DNA of 64,000 nucleotides from assembly GCF_022829295.1 (NCBI RefSeq), contig NZ_JAKSYH010000121.1, positions 1 through 64,000 on the forward strand. Direction: 5' to 3'. Numbering within the stretch: the stretch's first letter is position 1; every line of letters starts with the position of its first letter. Positions 1 through 11,807 of this stretch are shown one piece after another. The notes beneath the pieces were generated by a model that made no database searches, had not been told where the DNA came from, and saw only the letters and a program-made list of their open reading frames with translations. The DNA comes from Methylobacterium sp. J-088 (GTDB lineage: Bacteria; Pseudomonadota; Alphaproteobacteria; Rhizobiales; Beijerinckiaceae). Both the position numbers and the translations under genes were made by a program.

Positions 1-79
1 CGGGCGGCACGAACTCGTGCAGCGAGGGCGGCAGCAACCAGCCCTGATCCACATCCCAGGAGCGAAACACCTTGGCCAT
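1..79 (-). mobile_element. IS1182-type transposase, N-terminal end (cut by window edge)
   Basis: Reading leftward from ATG at 79, the first 26 codons give MAKVFRSWDVDQGWLLPPSL and then HEFVPP. This is the usual opening of IS1182-family DDE transposases, which cut and paste an insertion sequence. The gene continues beyond the left edge, so intactness cannot be judged. It abuts other insertion-sequence debris, which supports a mobile origin. The family call rests on recalled similarity of the N-terminus only. Confidence 0.7.
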
Positions 80-135
80 GAGCCAAGTGAATCACCCTCC
101 GGCCCCGCCGTCGAGAGGATTACTCGGACGGGCTC

Positions 136-513
136 CTAGCCCTCAGCACCGAACCTGCGGAAGAACCATGAATTTCGAGCGGGCGAACTTGCCCAGCCCT
201 TCGACCTTGCCCTTTTCGTTGCCCTTGCCCCGCCGGCGAAGCGGTCGCGGACCAGGTATTGGCTCCCCAGCTCGGTGAAGGTGCGCGTGCGCTCGCGCTG
301 CCCGTCACCGCAGATCTTGGCGACCGCGATCTTCGTGTTGTCGTACAGGATCAACAGCGGCACGCCCGTGAAGAAGGCGAAGGCGGCGACGTGCCCGTCG
401 AGGAACGCCTCGGTGGTCTCCCGCGGATACGCCTTTATGAAGCAGGCGTCGGAGTGCGGCAGGTCCATGCGGAAGAAATGGATCTTGCGACGCACGCCGC
501 CGATCGTGGCCAC
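136..513 (-). pseudogene. istA: IS21-family IstA transposase fragment (frameshifted)
   Basis: The reading frame from 513 contains the catalytic-core stretch of IstA-type IS21 transposases: a GGV-RKIHFF-MDLPHSDAC motif, then ETTEAFLDGH, ILYDNTK and the RTRTFTEL region. After about position 240 the normal continuation (RGKGN-KGKVEGL-ARS) is found in another frame, so there is a frameshift. Both the N-terminal HTH half and the C-terminus are missing, and no istB follows. It is a relic and cannot make an active transposase. Its upstream end at about 505-515 abuts a transporter relic on the other strand, which marks an old rearrangement point. Confidence 0.75.
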
Positions 514-1589
514 CGCCTCATCAGCCTGTCCGCGGGCGGAAAAATCGTGGGCGGCATCGCGTTCGGCTACATCTCCGACCGGATCGGACGCGTGCGCGCG
601 GCCTACGCATAAATCCTGATCTATTCGGTCTTCTCGGGCCTCATCGCTTTGTTGCCTTCCATGACCTCGCTGTCGATCCTCGGTTCTGCGGCGCCCTCGG
701 GATGGGGGGGGACCTGGACGGCCGGCGCCGCGCTCATCGCCGAGACCTTGGAATCCAAGTTGCGCGGGCGCGGCGGCGCCCTGAGGCGGATGGGCCTCCC
801 GCTCGGGGCCATCCTGCCCATCGTCGCCTCAGCGATCGTCGGCTCGCGGTACACCGGGCTATTATGGGATGGATGGCGAATCCTCTACATGATCGGAGCC
901 CTCCCCGCGCTGATCCTCGCTCCGGTCGAGAAATCACCCCTGAATCCCCGATCTGGATCGCACGACATGCCGAGACGGCCGCGAACAGGACGGTAGGCTC
1001 CGGTCCTATCATCACGCCCGACGCGCGACGAAATGCGCTGTTGGCCTTAGGGGTCGTATGCTGCCTGCGGTCCATGTTCTGGGGGGTGTTCACTTGGACC
1101 CCGACCTTCCTGTCCACGGTCAAGGTCTACGACTTCCTCAAAAACCTTAACTTCGTTCTGGCCCTGCAGATCGGTGCGGTGATCGGCTTCCTGGTCTACG
1201 GTGCGTTCGTCGATCGGGTGGGCCGCAAGCCAATGTTCATCGCATACATCGTCATCGGGATACTGGCCGTCGCTGCCTACGCCTTCGGCCCTGCAGAGAA
1301 GCTCATCGTGGCGATCTTTTTCTCGGGGCTCACCGTGAATGGGATCTTCGCGGGCATGGGACCGTTCACGGCCGAGATGATCCCAGACACCCCGGCCCGC
1401 GGCTTCGTCATGGGGTTGATCTACAATAGGGGGAGGCTCGGCGGCTTGCTGGCCCTCAGCATCATCGGCCTGATCGCCACCGGGCAGGGCGGGATCGAGG
1501 CGGGGCTCGGAACGACCGTCTGCGCATTCGTCATCGCACTCCTGATCGTGCTCTGCGTTCCCGAGACTCGAGGTCACGACCTGCGCTGA
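508..1589 (+). pseudogene. MFS transporter remnant, multiple frameshifts
   Basis: Three frames each hold part of one major-facilitator permease. Around 530-612 is the loop 2-3 signature (GKIVGGIAFGYISDRIGR) followed by a stop. From about 613 to 960 a second frame carries hydrophobic helices and a WRILYMIGALPALIL segment. From about 1015 to 1589 a third frame gives the C-terminal half, with FVDRVGRKPMF and the terminal VPETRGHDLR typical of metabolite:H+ symporters. The first transmembrane helix is missing where the IstA fragment begins. The substrate cannot be told. It cannot encode a working carrier without at least two frame corrections. Confidence 0.8.
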
Positions 1590-2020
1590 GAACCTGGCGC
1601 CCGGGACTACCTGGGCATGCCGGTGCTGGAAGGCGCCGTGCAGGCCCCGGCGTCGCGGCCATGGGACGAGCAGGACGACGCTGCCGAACGACTATCCAAT
1701 GATGGCCCCCGGCAAGTCCGGCAAGCACGCCGATCCGGCCGACTTTTTTCCCCGACCTGTTCAATCGGGCTCGGCAGGGCGCATGGGCCGGTGGCGGGCG
1801 CCAGCTATGGGCGTCATCGGCCAAGTCGATGCGGCCAGACCTTCACTGCGATGCGAGGCTGATGCCTGGCATCTATCAGTCCCGTCCGGGAACTGCCTGC
1901 GCCAGCAGGACCGGCCTTCCGGCGCTATGACGCCGCGGGGGCCGTCCGAATACCGTCCGACTAATCATCTTTTCCGACCTAAAAACCATTTTCCAAAGGG
2001 GAATGTTAGCTTGAATGCCG
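1590..2020. other. 431-base stretch without recognisable gene
   Basis: No open frame here shows recognisable protein motifs. Several overlapping short frames on both strands are of the kind expected by chance at this GC content. The stretch lies between the transporter relic and a broken tRNA and is best read as decayed spacer. Confidence 0.5.
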
Positions 2021-2026
2021 CGCCGT

Positions 2027-2075
2027 CAGACGCTTAGAAGGCGGCTGCTCTATCCAGCTGAGCTACGGAGTCTGG
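2027..2075 (-). pseudogene. truncated tRNA-Arg (anticodon TCT), 5' half only
   Basis: The reverse strand reads a tRNA 5' half: acceptor strand ending CTCCG, TA, D-arm GCTCAGCTGGATAGAGC, then an anticodon arm with loop CTTCTAA (anticodon TCT, Arg). After the anticodon stem, which already has one C-T mismatch, no T-arm (GGTTCGAATC) or matching 3' acceptor strand follows. The sequence diverges at about 2030. A 5' half cut just after the anticodon arm, next to insertion-sequence debris, suggests a deletion or a recombination junction at an integration site. Confidence 0.6.
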
Positions 2076-2374
2076 TGCCGGGCCGGGTTCGTAGCAGCCA
2101 CCCCGTCGCCTGTCATCTGGCCCGGCTCGCACCCACGAGGCGGCCATGCCATCCGCAGAGATTGATCGATCGGGTGCGCGCGGCACGAAGACCCGTGGTC
2201 AGCGCGCCATTTCATTGCATCGATCGTTCAACCCTGGATGACAACCGATATTGGCCACACTCCCGACGCATTCCCCCGGCTTTCGACTGTGGACAGCCGA
2301 GCTTGCCTGCTGCGCCGCGGCGCGGCACCATCGAGCTCGACGGTTGCGCGGCGGGACATGGGACGTCCAGAGAC

Positions 2375-3085
2375 ATGACGATCGACGCTCGGAAGACCGG
2401 TACCGGGGCATTGGACGCGTCCGCGCGACCCGGGCCGCAGGCGGGCCTGCTCAGCCGCCGGGCCTTCCTGGCCGGGTCGTCCCTCGGGGTCGGCGCCCTC
2501 GCCCTCGGTGGGTGCGGGACAACCGACACCCTCTTCCTCGCCGAGGCACAAAAAACCTACGGGCCGATGCCGAACGAGAAGTTCCCGATCCCGGCGGCCG
2601 ACATCAGCAAGGTCGATCCGAAATACTATCGCCGGACCGTCAGCTATGACACGAAGGAGGCGGCCGGCACGATCATCGTCGATCCCGCCCATTACTACGT
2701 TTATCGTGTCGAGGGCGACGGCACTGCAACCCGGTACGGCGCCAATGTCGGCCGCCAGGGGTTCCTGTGGAACGGCGACGCCTATGTCGGACGCAAGTCC
2801 GAATGGGCGACCTGGACGCCGCCCGCAGAGATGATCCGGCGCCAGCCCGAAGCGGCGAAATACGCTCGCGGCATGCCGGGCGGCCTCGAGAATCCGCTCG
2901 GCGCCCGGACGCTCCACCTCTACCAGAACGGCGCCTATACGCTCTACACGATCTACGCGAGCAGCGACGCCGAATCGATCGGCACAGGCATCACGAGCGG
3001 CTGCGTCGGCCTGCTCAGCCAGGATATGATCCACCTCTACGCGCGCACGCCGGTCAAGACGAAGGTTGTCGTTCTGCCGGCCTGA
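2375..3085 (+). CDS. exported L,D-transpeptidase (YkuD fold)
   Basis: Predicted 236-residue cell-wall enzyme of the ErfK/YbiS/YcfS/YnhG family, which makes 3-3 peptidoglycan cross-links or anchors proteins to peptidoglycan in the periplasm. Residues 27-47 look like a twin-arginine and/or lipoprotein signal (SRRAFLAGSS, then LALGGC with Cys47 as possible lipobox cysteine). The catalytic region lies near the C-terminus: ESIGTGITSGCVGLL, with Cys210 as the expected nucleophile. The His-Gly-Thr that normally precedes it reads Tyr-Ala-Ser here. The longer in-frame ATG at 2015 overlaps the tRNA relic and gives non-protein-like sequence, so ATG at 2375 is preferred. A strong hairpin follows the gene. 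Confidence 0.8.
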   Translation: MTIDARKTGTGALDASARPGPQAGLLSRRAFLAGSSLGVGALALGGCGTTDTLFLAEAQKTYGPMPNEKFPIPAADISKVDPKYYRRTVSYDTKEAAGTIIVDPAHYYVYRVEGDGTATRYGANVGRQGFLWNGDAYVGRKSEWATWTPPAEMIRRQPEAAKYARGMPGGLENPLGARTLHLYQNGAYTLYTIYASSDAESIGTGITSGCVGLLSQDMIHLYARTPVKTKVVVLPA

Positions 3086-3148
3086 GCAGGTTTCGCGAAA
3101 GTGGCCACCGGTTTTGCCATCAAATCCTGCGAGCGGCGAAGGACCTAA

Positions 3149-3184
3149 GCCGAGGATGCGTTGGCGTGCCAACGTATCCTCGGC
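3149..3184. terminator. long hairpin, likely bidirectional terminator
   Basis: A 16-base stem (GCCGAGGATGCGTTGG pairing with CCAACGTATCCTCGGC, one mismatch) around a 4-base loop. It sits between the convergent transpeptidase gene and RND pump gene and could end both transcripts. There is no clear T-run. Confidence 0.6.
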
Positions 3185-3290
3185 TCATTAGTCCAGTACG
3201 ATCGCGTCCCGAGCCGGTCCCGCCGCGGGCGCGATCGGGGCTCCCGCCGCGAAGAGCTGCGCCGGAAGCAGCCGGCTTATTACGTGTATC

Positions 3291-6482
<3,192 letters not shown>

Positions 6483-6490
6483 GGAAGGCC

Positions 6491-7888
6491 TCAATCCGTC
6501 GAGCCGAGCAGGCTGCGCAGCAGGATCGCCTTGAGCCCGAAGCTGCCTTGCGTCGCCACGATGTCGCCGGCCGCGACACCGCTCTGCACCTCGACCCAGT
6601 CGGAGCGCTGGATCCCGAGTGTCAGGGCGCGCCGCTCGAACTGGTCCTCGCCCACACGCACGAAGGCGATCGGCCCCTGCTCGGTCTGCTGGATCGCGGC
6701 CGCCGGGACGGTGACGCCGTCGCGGCCGAGATCCGCCGCGATCGTCACCGCGACGAACATGTTGGCGCGCAGCAGGTCGCCCGGGTTGTCGAGCTCGATG
6801 CGGGCAGGCGCCGTGTTGGTGGCCGGATCGAGGGCGGCGTTCACCGAGCGGACGCGACCTTCGAAGGGATCGTGGCCCGGGACCGGGCTCTCGACCGAGG
6901 CGCCGTCGCCCGCCTTCACCCGGGCGGTATCCGGTCCGTAGAGGTTGGCCAGGACGAGGATGCGGGTCGGATCGGCGACCGTGAAGGCGTCGCGGGTGGT
7001 GTCGACGACCTCGCCGAGAGTCACGCCGACGCTGGTCACGACCCCGGCGATCGGGGTCACGACGGCGCTGGTTCCGGGGGCGCCCCCCTCGGTCGGGGCG
7101 AGGCGCTGGTACTGCGCCCGGTACATCTCGGCGTTGGCCTGGGCCGATTTCACCGCCGCCTGCGCCTTGGCGAGATCGACCTGCCGCCGTTCCACCTCGG
7201 CCTGCGCGACGCCGCCGAACTTGAGCTGCTCCTGTCCGCGCTTGAGCTGCAGCGCGGCCACCGCCTCGGAGGCCTGCGCCTCGCCGAGGGAGGCCTGCGC
7301 GGCGAGGTAGCCGTTGCGCGCATCAAGCAGGCCGGCAGCGTCGAGGGTCGCCAGGGTCTCGCCCGCCTCGACCCGGTCGCCGGGCTGGACCGCGAGGCTC
7401 AGCACCCGTCCTTGTGTGCGCGGCTTAAGATGCGTCACCCGCCGCTCGTCGAACGCGACGGTGCCGGGGACGCGCACCGGCAGCACGATCCGGCGGGTCT
7501 CGGCCGTCCCGAAGGCGAGGCCGATCCGCGTCTGCCCCTCCGCGTCGAGGGTGACGCGATCGGGGTTCGCCGGCGCCGCGTCGGGTTTGTCCGTCCCCGC
7601 CGCCGACGTGGCCGGCGCGAGGCCGAGCGCGGACAGGATGGGCGCGCGCTCGATCCAGCCGGCAGTGGCGAGGCCGGCCCCAGCCAGGAAGAGGAGCACG
7701 CGGACGCCACCGCGGCGGCGCGGCACCTCTGGGGCGGGCTTCGAGGGCACCTCCTCGTCCGAGCCCTCCGGCTCGACGGACTCAGCTTCCATGGCACGGG
7801 CATGCGCCTCCGCGTTCAGCGTCATGGGCGCGCGCGCCGCTCGCCGGGCTGCCCATTTCCGGCTGCCCGGTCGCTGGGGATCGGCCAC
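6491..7888 (-). CDS. RND periplasmic adaptor subunit (CusB/CzcB type)
   Basis: 465-residue membrane-fusion protein linking the inner-membrane pump to an outer-membrane channel. One membrane anchor lies at about residues 64-80 (VRVLLFLAGAGLATAGW) after a charged N-terminal tail. Two half-barrel-sandwich segments follow (KPRTQGRVLSLAVQPGDRVEAG and VVTPIAGVVTSVGVTLGEVVD), flanking an Ala/Gln-rich coiled-coil hairpin. A beta-barrel and membrane-proximal domain come after them. The start could be one of two downstream Met codons (residues 22 or 33), which would shorten only the tail. It ends 9 bases before the pump start and follows the small regulator by 1 base, so the three are co-transcribed. 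Confidence 0.88.
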   Translation of the reverse strand: MADPQRPGSRKWAARRAARAPMTLNAEAHARAMEAESVEPEGSDEEVPSKPAPEVPRRRGGVRVLLFLAGAGLATAGWIERAPILSALGLAPATSAAGTDKPDAAPANPDRVTLDAEGQTRIGLAFGTAETRRIVLPVRVPGTVAFDERRVTHLKPRTQGRVLSLAVQPGDRVEAGETLATLDAAGLLDARNGYLAAQASLGEAQASEAVAALQLKRGQEQLKFGGVAQAEVERRQVDLAKAQAAVKSAQANAEMYRAQYQRLAPTEGGAPGTSAVVTPIAGVVTSVGVTLGEVVDTTRDAFTVADPTRILVLANLYGPDTARVKAGDGASVESPVPGHDPFEGRVRSVNAALDPATNTAPARIELDNPGDLLRANMFVAVTIAADLGRDGVTVPAAAIQQTEQGPIAFVRVGEDQFERRALTLGIQRSDWVEVQSGVAAGDIVATQGSFGLKAILLRSLLGSTD

Positions 7889-7889
7889 C

Positions 7890-8087
7890 TCATGCGTCGA
7901 AACCCGGGCGCAGCACCTCGTCGCTCACGAAGCGTCCGGTCTCGACCTCACGGACCACCACCTCGTAGCCCTCGCTGCGCAGTTCCTTCAGCCGGTCTAT
8001 GGAGACGTAGCTCCGCGTCTCCACGTCGTAGAGACGGGACTGGGCGTATCGGTTGATCAGGCGCCGCGGACGCTTCTTCCTAGGCAT
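7890..8087 (-). CDS. small PhaR-type (PHB_acc_N) DNA-binding protein
   Basis: 65 residues, almost entirely one domain: LINRYAQSRLYDVETRSYVS followed by a short helix and VVREVETGRF. This matches the N-terminal DNA-binding domain of polyhydroxyalkanoate synthesis repressors (pattern I-RY-NRRLYDTETS-YVTL). The C-terminal regions of full PhaR (about 150-200 residues) are absent. As first gene ahead of a metal RND pump it may be a local regulator rather than a PHA regulator; that is inference. It is followed directly by the adaptor gene. Confidence 0.75.
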   Translation of the reverse strand: MPRKKRPRRLINRYAQSRLYDVETRSYVSIDRLKELRSEGYEVVVREVETGRFVSDEVLRPGFDA

Positions 8088-8175
8088 GCGCGACGCCTGC
8101 CGGATGGCATCGGACCGGGCGATGACGGCCAGGCTTCGAGGTTAGCCACTGAAGCCGGCAGCAGGGCGCGACAAG

Positions 8176-8317
8176 CCCCCTCTCCCGTGCGGGAGCGGGT
8201 TGGGGTGAGGGATGAGAAGCTTCAGCACCAAGCGCGCCAAGACCACGCGTGAAGATCGCGCCTCTTCCTGAACGTGCTCGACCCTCACCCTGTCCCTCTC
8301 CCGCTCGGGAGGGGGGA
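8176..8317. repeat. intergenic inverted repeat with CCCTCACCC-type arms
   Basis: Left arm (8176-8212) is a C-rich block with its own small palindrome CTCCCGTGCGGGAG, then GGTTGGGGTGAGGG. The right arm (8281-8317) is nearly its reverse complement: CCCTCACCCTGTCCCTCTCC then GCTCGGGAGG. About 68 bases separate the arms. It lies in the 570-base divergent region between the PhaR-like gene and the response regulator. The same architecture recurs between glcE and glcF, so this is probably a dispersed repeat family. Confidence 0.65.
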
Positions 8318-8657
8318 CCCGCGCACCATCCTGTCGCCGCGGCGCGGGCCCCCATGTCCAGCTCCTGCGAAAGTGCGCAGGTAAGCTCCGAAGCCCTCCG
8401 CCCCTCTCCTCGAACGGCGATTCCTGGATCCGCACAGCGAGCCCATCGGGGCACACGCGTTCGGCGGGGCGGGGTCTGCATCGACGCAATCCGGTCAAAC
8501 AAATGGGGCCGTGAAACCGGCGCCGGTACGCGCTAGAGTCATTCTAATAAGTTGGGCGAAGCCAATGCTGCGCCACTAAATTCGGGTTCACAATCGGACC
8601 GCGCCGGGACCGGCGAACCGAAATGCGGCACACAGGAAACCGGCCGGAGGTGCGGGC

Positions 8658-9335
8658 GTGGCGAGGGTGCTGCTGATCGAGGATGACGCGGAGACGGCAG
8701 CCGTCGTGCTCGATGACCTGCGCGGGCGCGGTCACGCGGTCACCTGGGCGGCGACCGGGCCCGACGGCGCCCAGGCGGCCCGGGACGGCACCTGGGGCGC
8801 GATCATCCTCGACCGGATGCTGCCCGGCCAGGACGGGCTCAGCGTCCTGCAGGATCTCCGCCGGGACGGGGACCGGACTCCCGCGCTGGTGCTCAGCGCG
8901 CTGGGCGACGTGGATAAGCGGATCCGCGGCCTGCGGGCGGGCGGGGACGACTACCTCGCCAAACCCTTCGCCCTGGGGGAACTCGCCGCCCGGATCGAGG
9001 CTCTGCTCCGGCGTCCGGTGGACAGCCGCGAGACCCTGCTTCGGGTCGGCAGCCTGGAGATCGACCTGATCGCCGGGACCGGCCGGCGCGGCGCGCGCGA
9101 TCTCGAATTGCTGCCGCGTGAGCTCAAGCTGCTCGCCTATCTGATGCGCGCACCCGGCCAGATCGTCACCCGGGCGATGCTGTTCGAGGAGGTCTGGAAC
9201 TACCGGTTCACCCCGAAATCGAACCTGATCGACGTCCATCTCGGGCGCCTGCGCCGGAAGCTCGAAGCCTGCGGAGGACCACCCCTGATCCAAAATGTGC
9301 GCGGCCTCGGCTTCACCTTCACGCCCGATGACTGA
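8658..9335 (+). CDS. OmpR/PhoB-family response regulator
   Basis: 225 residues. The receiver domain (about 1-115) has the acidic pocket E8-D9-D10, phospho-acceptor Asp52 in IILDRMLPG, and Lys102 in YLAKPF. The C-terminal winged helix (about 130-222) has FEEVWNYRFTPKSNLIDVHL and RRKLE motifs. It should be activated by the kinase whose gene overlaps its 3' end by 8 bases. Lying divergent to a metal RND operon, it is a good candidate to control that pump, as CusR or CzcR do. The upstream region has GGAGG-type spacing before this ATG. Confidence 0.92.
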   Translation: MARVLLIEDDAETAAVVLDDLRGRGHAVTWAATGPDGAQAARDGTWGAIILDRMLPGQDGLSVLQDLRRDGDRTPALVLSALGDVDKRIRGLRAGGDDYLAKPFALGELAARIEALLRRPVDSRETLLRVGSLEIDLIAGTGRRGARDLELLPRELKLLAYLMRAPGQIVTRAMLFEEVWNYRFTPKSNLIDVHLGRLRRKLEACGGPPLIQNVRGLGFTFTPDD

Positions 9336-10692
9336 TCTGCTGCGCTCCACGACCGTGCGATGGGCGCTCGGCATAGCCCTGTGGTCGGTGCTGCTGGCGC
9401 TGGCGATCTTTGCCTTCATCTACTGGCAGACGGCCGCCTACCTGCGCGAGGAACTCGCCGAGACGCTGCGGCTCGAAGTCCGCGCGGCCGCCGCAGATCC
9501 CGCCTCCGCGGCTTTGCGGGTCGACACCTGGACCGCCATGGACCTGCACGCCACCCATTACGGCGGCCTGTTCGGGCCCGACGGCGCGCGCCGGGCCGGC
9601 AACCTCGACGCGCTGCCCAAAGGTTTGGCTCGTGACGGGGACGCCTATCGCGTGAGTGCCGTCGTCGAGGTCGCACAGCGCAGGCTCGACGACGAGATCT
9701 GGGCGGCCGCCCTGCCGCTACCGGACGGCAGCACCGTGGTGATCGCCCACGATTCCGACGAGATCGACCGCGTGCGGGTGACGACCCTGCGGGCGCTCGG
9801 CCTCGGATTGGTGCCGATGCTGGCCCTGTCAGGTCTCGGCGGCCTCCTGCTGGCGCGACGGGGCCGTCGGCGGCTGGCCGCCACCGAGGCGGCTCTGTCC
9901 GAGGTGATGGGCGGCGACCTGCGCCGGCGCCTGCCGGTCGGCACCCGGGGCGACGAGTTCGACCGGCTGGCCGCCAACGTGAACCGGATGCTCGACGAGA
10001 TCGAGCACCTGATGGGCGAGGTCCGCAGCGTCGGCGACGCGGTCGCCCATGATTTGCGCACGCCGTTGACCCGGCTGCGCGCCCGGCTGGAACGCAGCCG
10101 CATCCAGGCCCGGACGGTGGCGGAGTTCCACGAGACGATCGACCAGGGCCTCGCCTGGATCGACCAGACCCTCGCCATGGTCACGGCGGTGCTGCGGATC
10201 GGTGCGATGGAAGAGGGGCGCCGGACCGCCTTCGCACCGGTCGATCTCGGCGAATTGGCGGCGGCTGCGGTGGACCTCTTCGAGCCGTCGGCCGAGGAGA
10301 AGGGTGTGCGCCTCACCCTCGCGATCGCGGACGGGCTTCCCACCATCCGGGGTGACCGAGACCTGTGCTTCGAGGCCCTGTCGAACCTCCTCGACAACGC
10401 CCTGAAGTTCACGCCGCAGGGCGGGGCCGTGTCCGTGCGCCTGACTCACCTGGGCGGCGCTGTCAGCCTCGCGGTGGAGGATACGGGGCCGGGCCTGCCC
10501 GCGACGGAGCGCGACAAGATCTTCCAGCGCTTCTACCGCTCGGAGGTGGCGCGCCAGACCAAGGGCAACGGCCTCGGACTGAGCCTGGTGGCCGCAATCG
10601 TCAAGCTCCACGCCGCGAGCGTGAGCGTCCACCCGGCCGCGACGGGCGGTTGCCGCTTCGACCTGATGTTTCCCGCCGCAGCGGCCACCTGA
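9328..10692 (+). CDS. membrane sensor histidine kinase (partner of the OmpR regulator)
   Basis: 454 residues. TM1 is near residues 12-34, a periplasmic sensor loop follows, and TM2 is near 155-175. HAMP comes next, then HisKA with phospho-His241 in VAHDLRTPLTRLRARLE, and a HATPase domain with N box NLLDNALKFTP and G boxes DTGPGLP and GNGLGLSL. The periplasmic loop has no obvious metal-binding His/Met cluster, so the signal is unclear. ATG at 9328 overlaps the regulator stop; an upstream TTG at 9295 would lie deep inside the regulator gene and is rejected. Confidence 0.9.
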   Translation: MTDLLRSTTVRWALGIALWSVLLALAIFAFIYWQTAAYLREELAETLRLEVRAAAADPASAALRVDTWTAMDLHATHYGGLFGPDGARRAGNLDALPKGLARDGDAYRVSAVVEVAQRRLDDEIWAAALPLPDGSTVVIAHDSDEIDRVRVTTLRALGLGLVPMLALSGLGGLLLARRGRRRLAATEAALSEVMGGDLRRRLPVGTRGDEFDRLAANVNRMLDEIEHLMGEVRSVGDAVAHDLRTPLTRLRARLERSRIQARTVAEFHETIDQGLAWIDQTLAMVTAVLRIGAMEEGRRTAFAPVDLGELAAAAVDLFEPSAEEKGVRLTLAIADGLPTIRGDRDLCFEALSNLLDNALKFTPQGGAVSVRLTHLGGAVSLAVEDTGPGLPATERDKIFQRFYRSEVARQTKGNGLGLSLVAAIVKLHAASVSVHPAATGGCRFDLMFPAAAAT

Positions 10693-10923
10693 GGCGGGTC
10701 CCGGTCGAAAAGATCCGATCGAAGGCCGGCAGGCATCCGGCGCCGATCGCGAGACCGTGACATCGCCAATCCCAGTCTCCACCTGGCGCCAGCACCGACA
10801 TGTCCGAATTTTAATCCAGTGGACATGCGACCAACACGGTAGTTGAATATTATATGAACACGCGAAGAACGAGGCCGATACAGTCAAAGGTCTTGGTTCA
10901 AGCGCTCAGATGGAGTTATTAAG

Positions 10924-11709
10924 ATGGCTTATCGCAAATCCATGGCTGCGGCGCTCGTGCTCTCCACCATCCTCGGCGGGACCGCTTTCGCCGCGGAACA
11001 GGCCGCTCAGCAGCCCGCCGCGCAGCAGACGGCGATCGACAAGGATGTGGGCAAGCTGTCGAAAGATGGCGCACAGGCGTTCCGTGATCTTCAACTCACG
11101 CGGCTCGCCATCTTCGAAGCGGACCCCGCTCAGGCCAAGGCTCTGATCGGCAAGACGCAGGCGGCCTTCACGAAGGCCAAGACCGATGACGCCGTGTTCA
11201 CCAAGGCCGAAGCCGACCTCAAGACACCCGCCGACATGGCCGGCCACAAGGCGATGGCCCCGGTGGCGACCGCTCAGCCCGCGACGACCGACGCGAAGCC
11301 CTCCAAGGAGCAGGTCGCCTGGGTTCCGGTGGACGCGCAGCTGACGCTCGGTGACGACTTCGTGGCCAGCCCCGATAAGGCCTCGGCCGTGACCGAAGCG
11401 AACAAGAACCTCGCCCACGGCGACCAGAAGGGCGCGATCGAGAAGCTCAAGCTCGCCCATGTCGACGTGAACTTCACGATGGCGGTGCTGCCGCTCGACA
11501 AGACCATCGCGGACGTCAATCAGGCGGCGACGCTGATCGGGCAAGGCAAGTATTACGAGGCCAACGCGGTCCTGAAGACTGCCCAGGACGGGATGCGCTT
11601 CGACATGATCGACGCGGTCGCCCTTCCGCAGACGGGCAAGGCCGCGGCATCAAACACCGCGTCCCCGACGGCGACCGGCACGGCCGCAGGCGCCAAGGCC
11701 GGCAAGTAA
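10924..11709 (+). CDS. YfdX family periplasmic protein
   Basis: 261 residues. Signal peptide about 1-24 ends AFA before AEQAAQQPAAQQ. The YfdX core follows: AIDKDVGKLSKDGAQAFRDL, then helices with QVAWVPVDAQLTLGDDF, and a C-terminal pair of helices around GKYYEANAVLKTAQDGM. The tail is Ala/Thr/Gly-rich. YfdX of enterobacteria is induced by acid or by the EvgA regulator and its function is poorly understood. GGAG lies 9 bases before the ATG. The position just downstream of the two-component genes fits control by them, but this is inference. Confidence 0.85.
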   Translation: MAYRKSMAAALVLSTILGGTAFAAEQAAQQPAAQQTAIDKDVGKLSKDGAQAFRDLQLTRLAIFEADPAQAKALIGKTQAAFTKAKTDDAVFTKAEADLKTPADMAGHKAMAPVATAQPATTDAKPSKEQVAWVPVDAQLTLGDDFVASPDKASAVTEANKNLAHGDQKGAIEKLKLAHVDVNFTMAVLPLDKTIADVNQAATLIGQGKYYEANAVLKTAQDGMRFDMIDAVALPQTGKAAASNTASPTATGTAAGAKAGK

Positions 11710-11718
11710 CAGACGACC

Positions 11719-11745
11719 GGGCGGCCGGGAAAGTCCTAGCCGCCC
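11719..11745 (+). terminator. hairpin after yfdX-like gene
   Basis: Inverted repeat GGGCGGC ... GCCGCCC with a 13-base loop, extended by CAGAC/GTCTG-like flanks, immediately downstream of the YfdX stop. No T-run is visible. Confidence 0.5.
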
Positions 11746-11807
11746 AGTCTGATCAGACCGACAACATCGTCAAGATCTTGTCCCAGTTAAATCAGAGGAG
11801 GACGACC

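Noticed and set aside
2015..2374. N-terminal extension of the L,D-transpeptidase to 356 residues
   Set aside because: Covers the tRNA relic and lacks protein character; the export signal lies right after ATG 2375.
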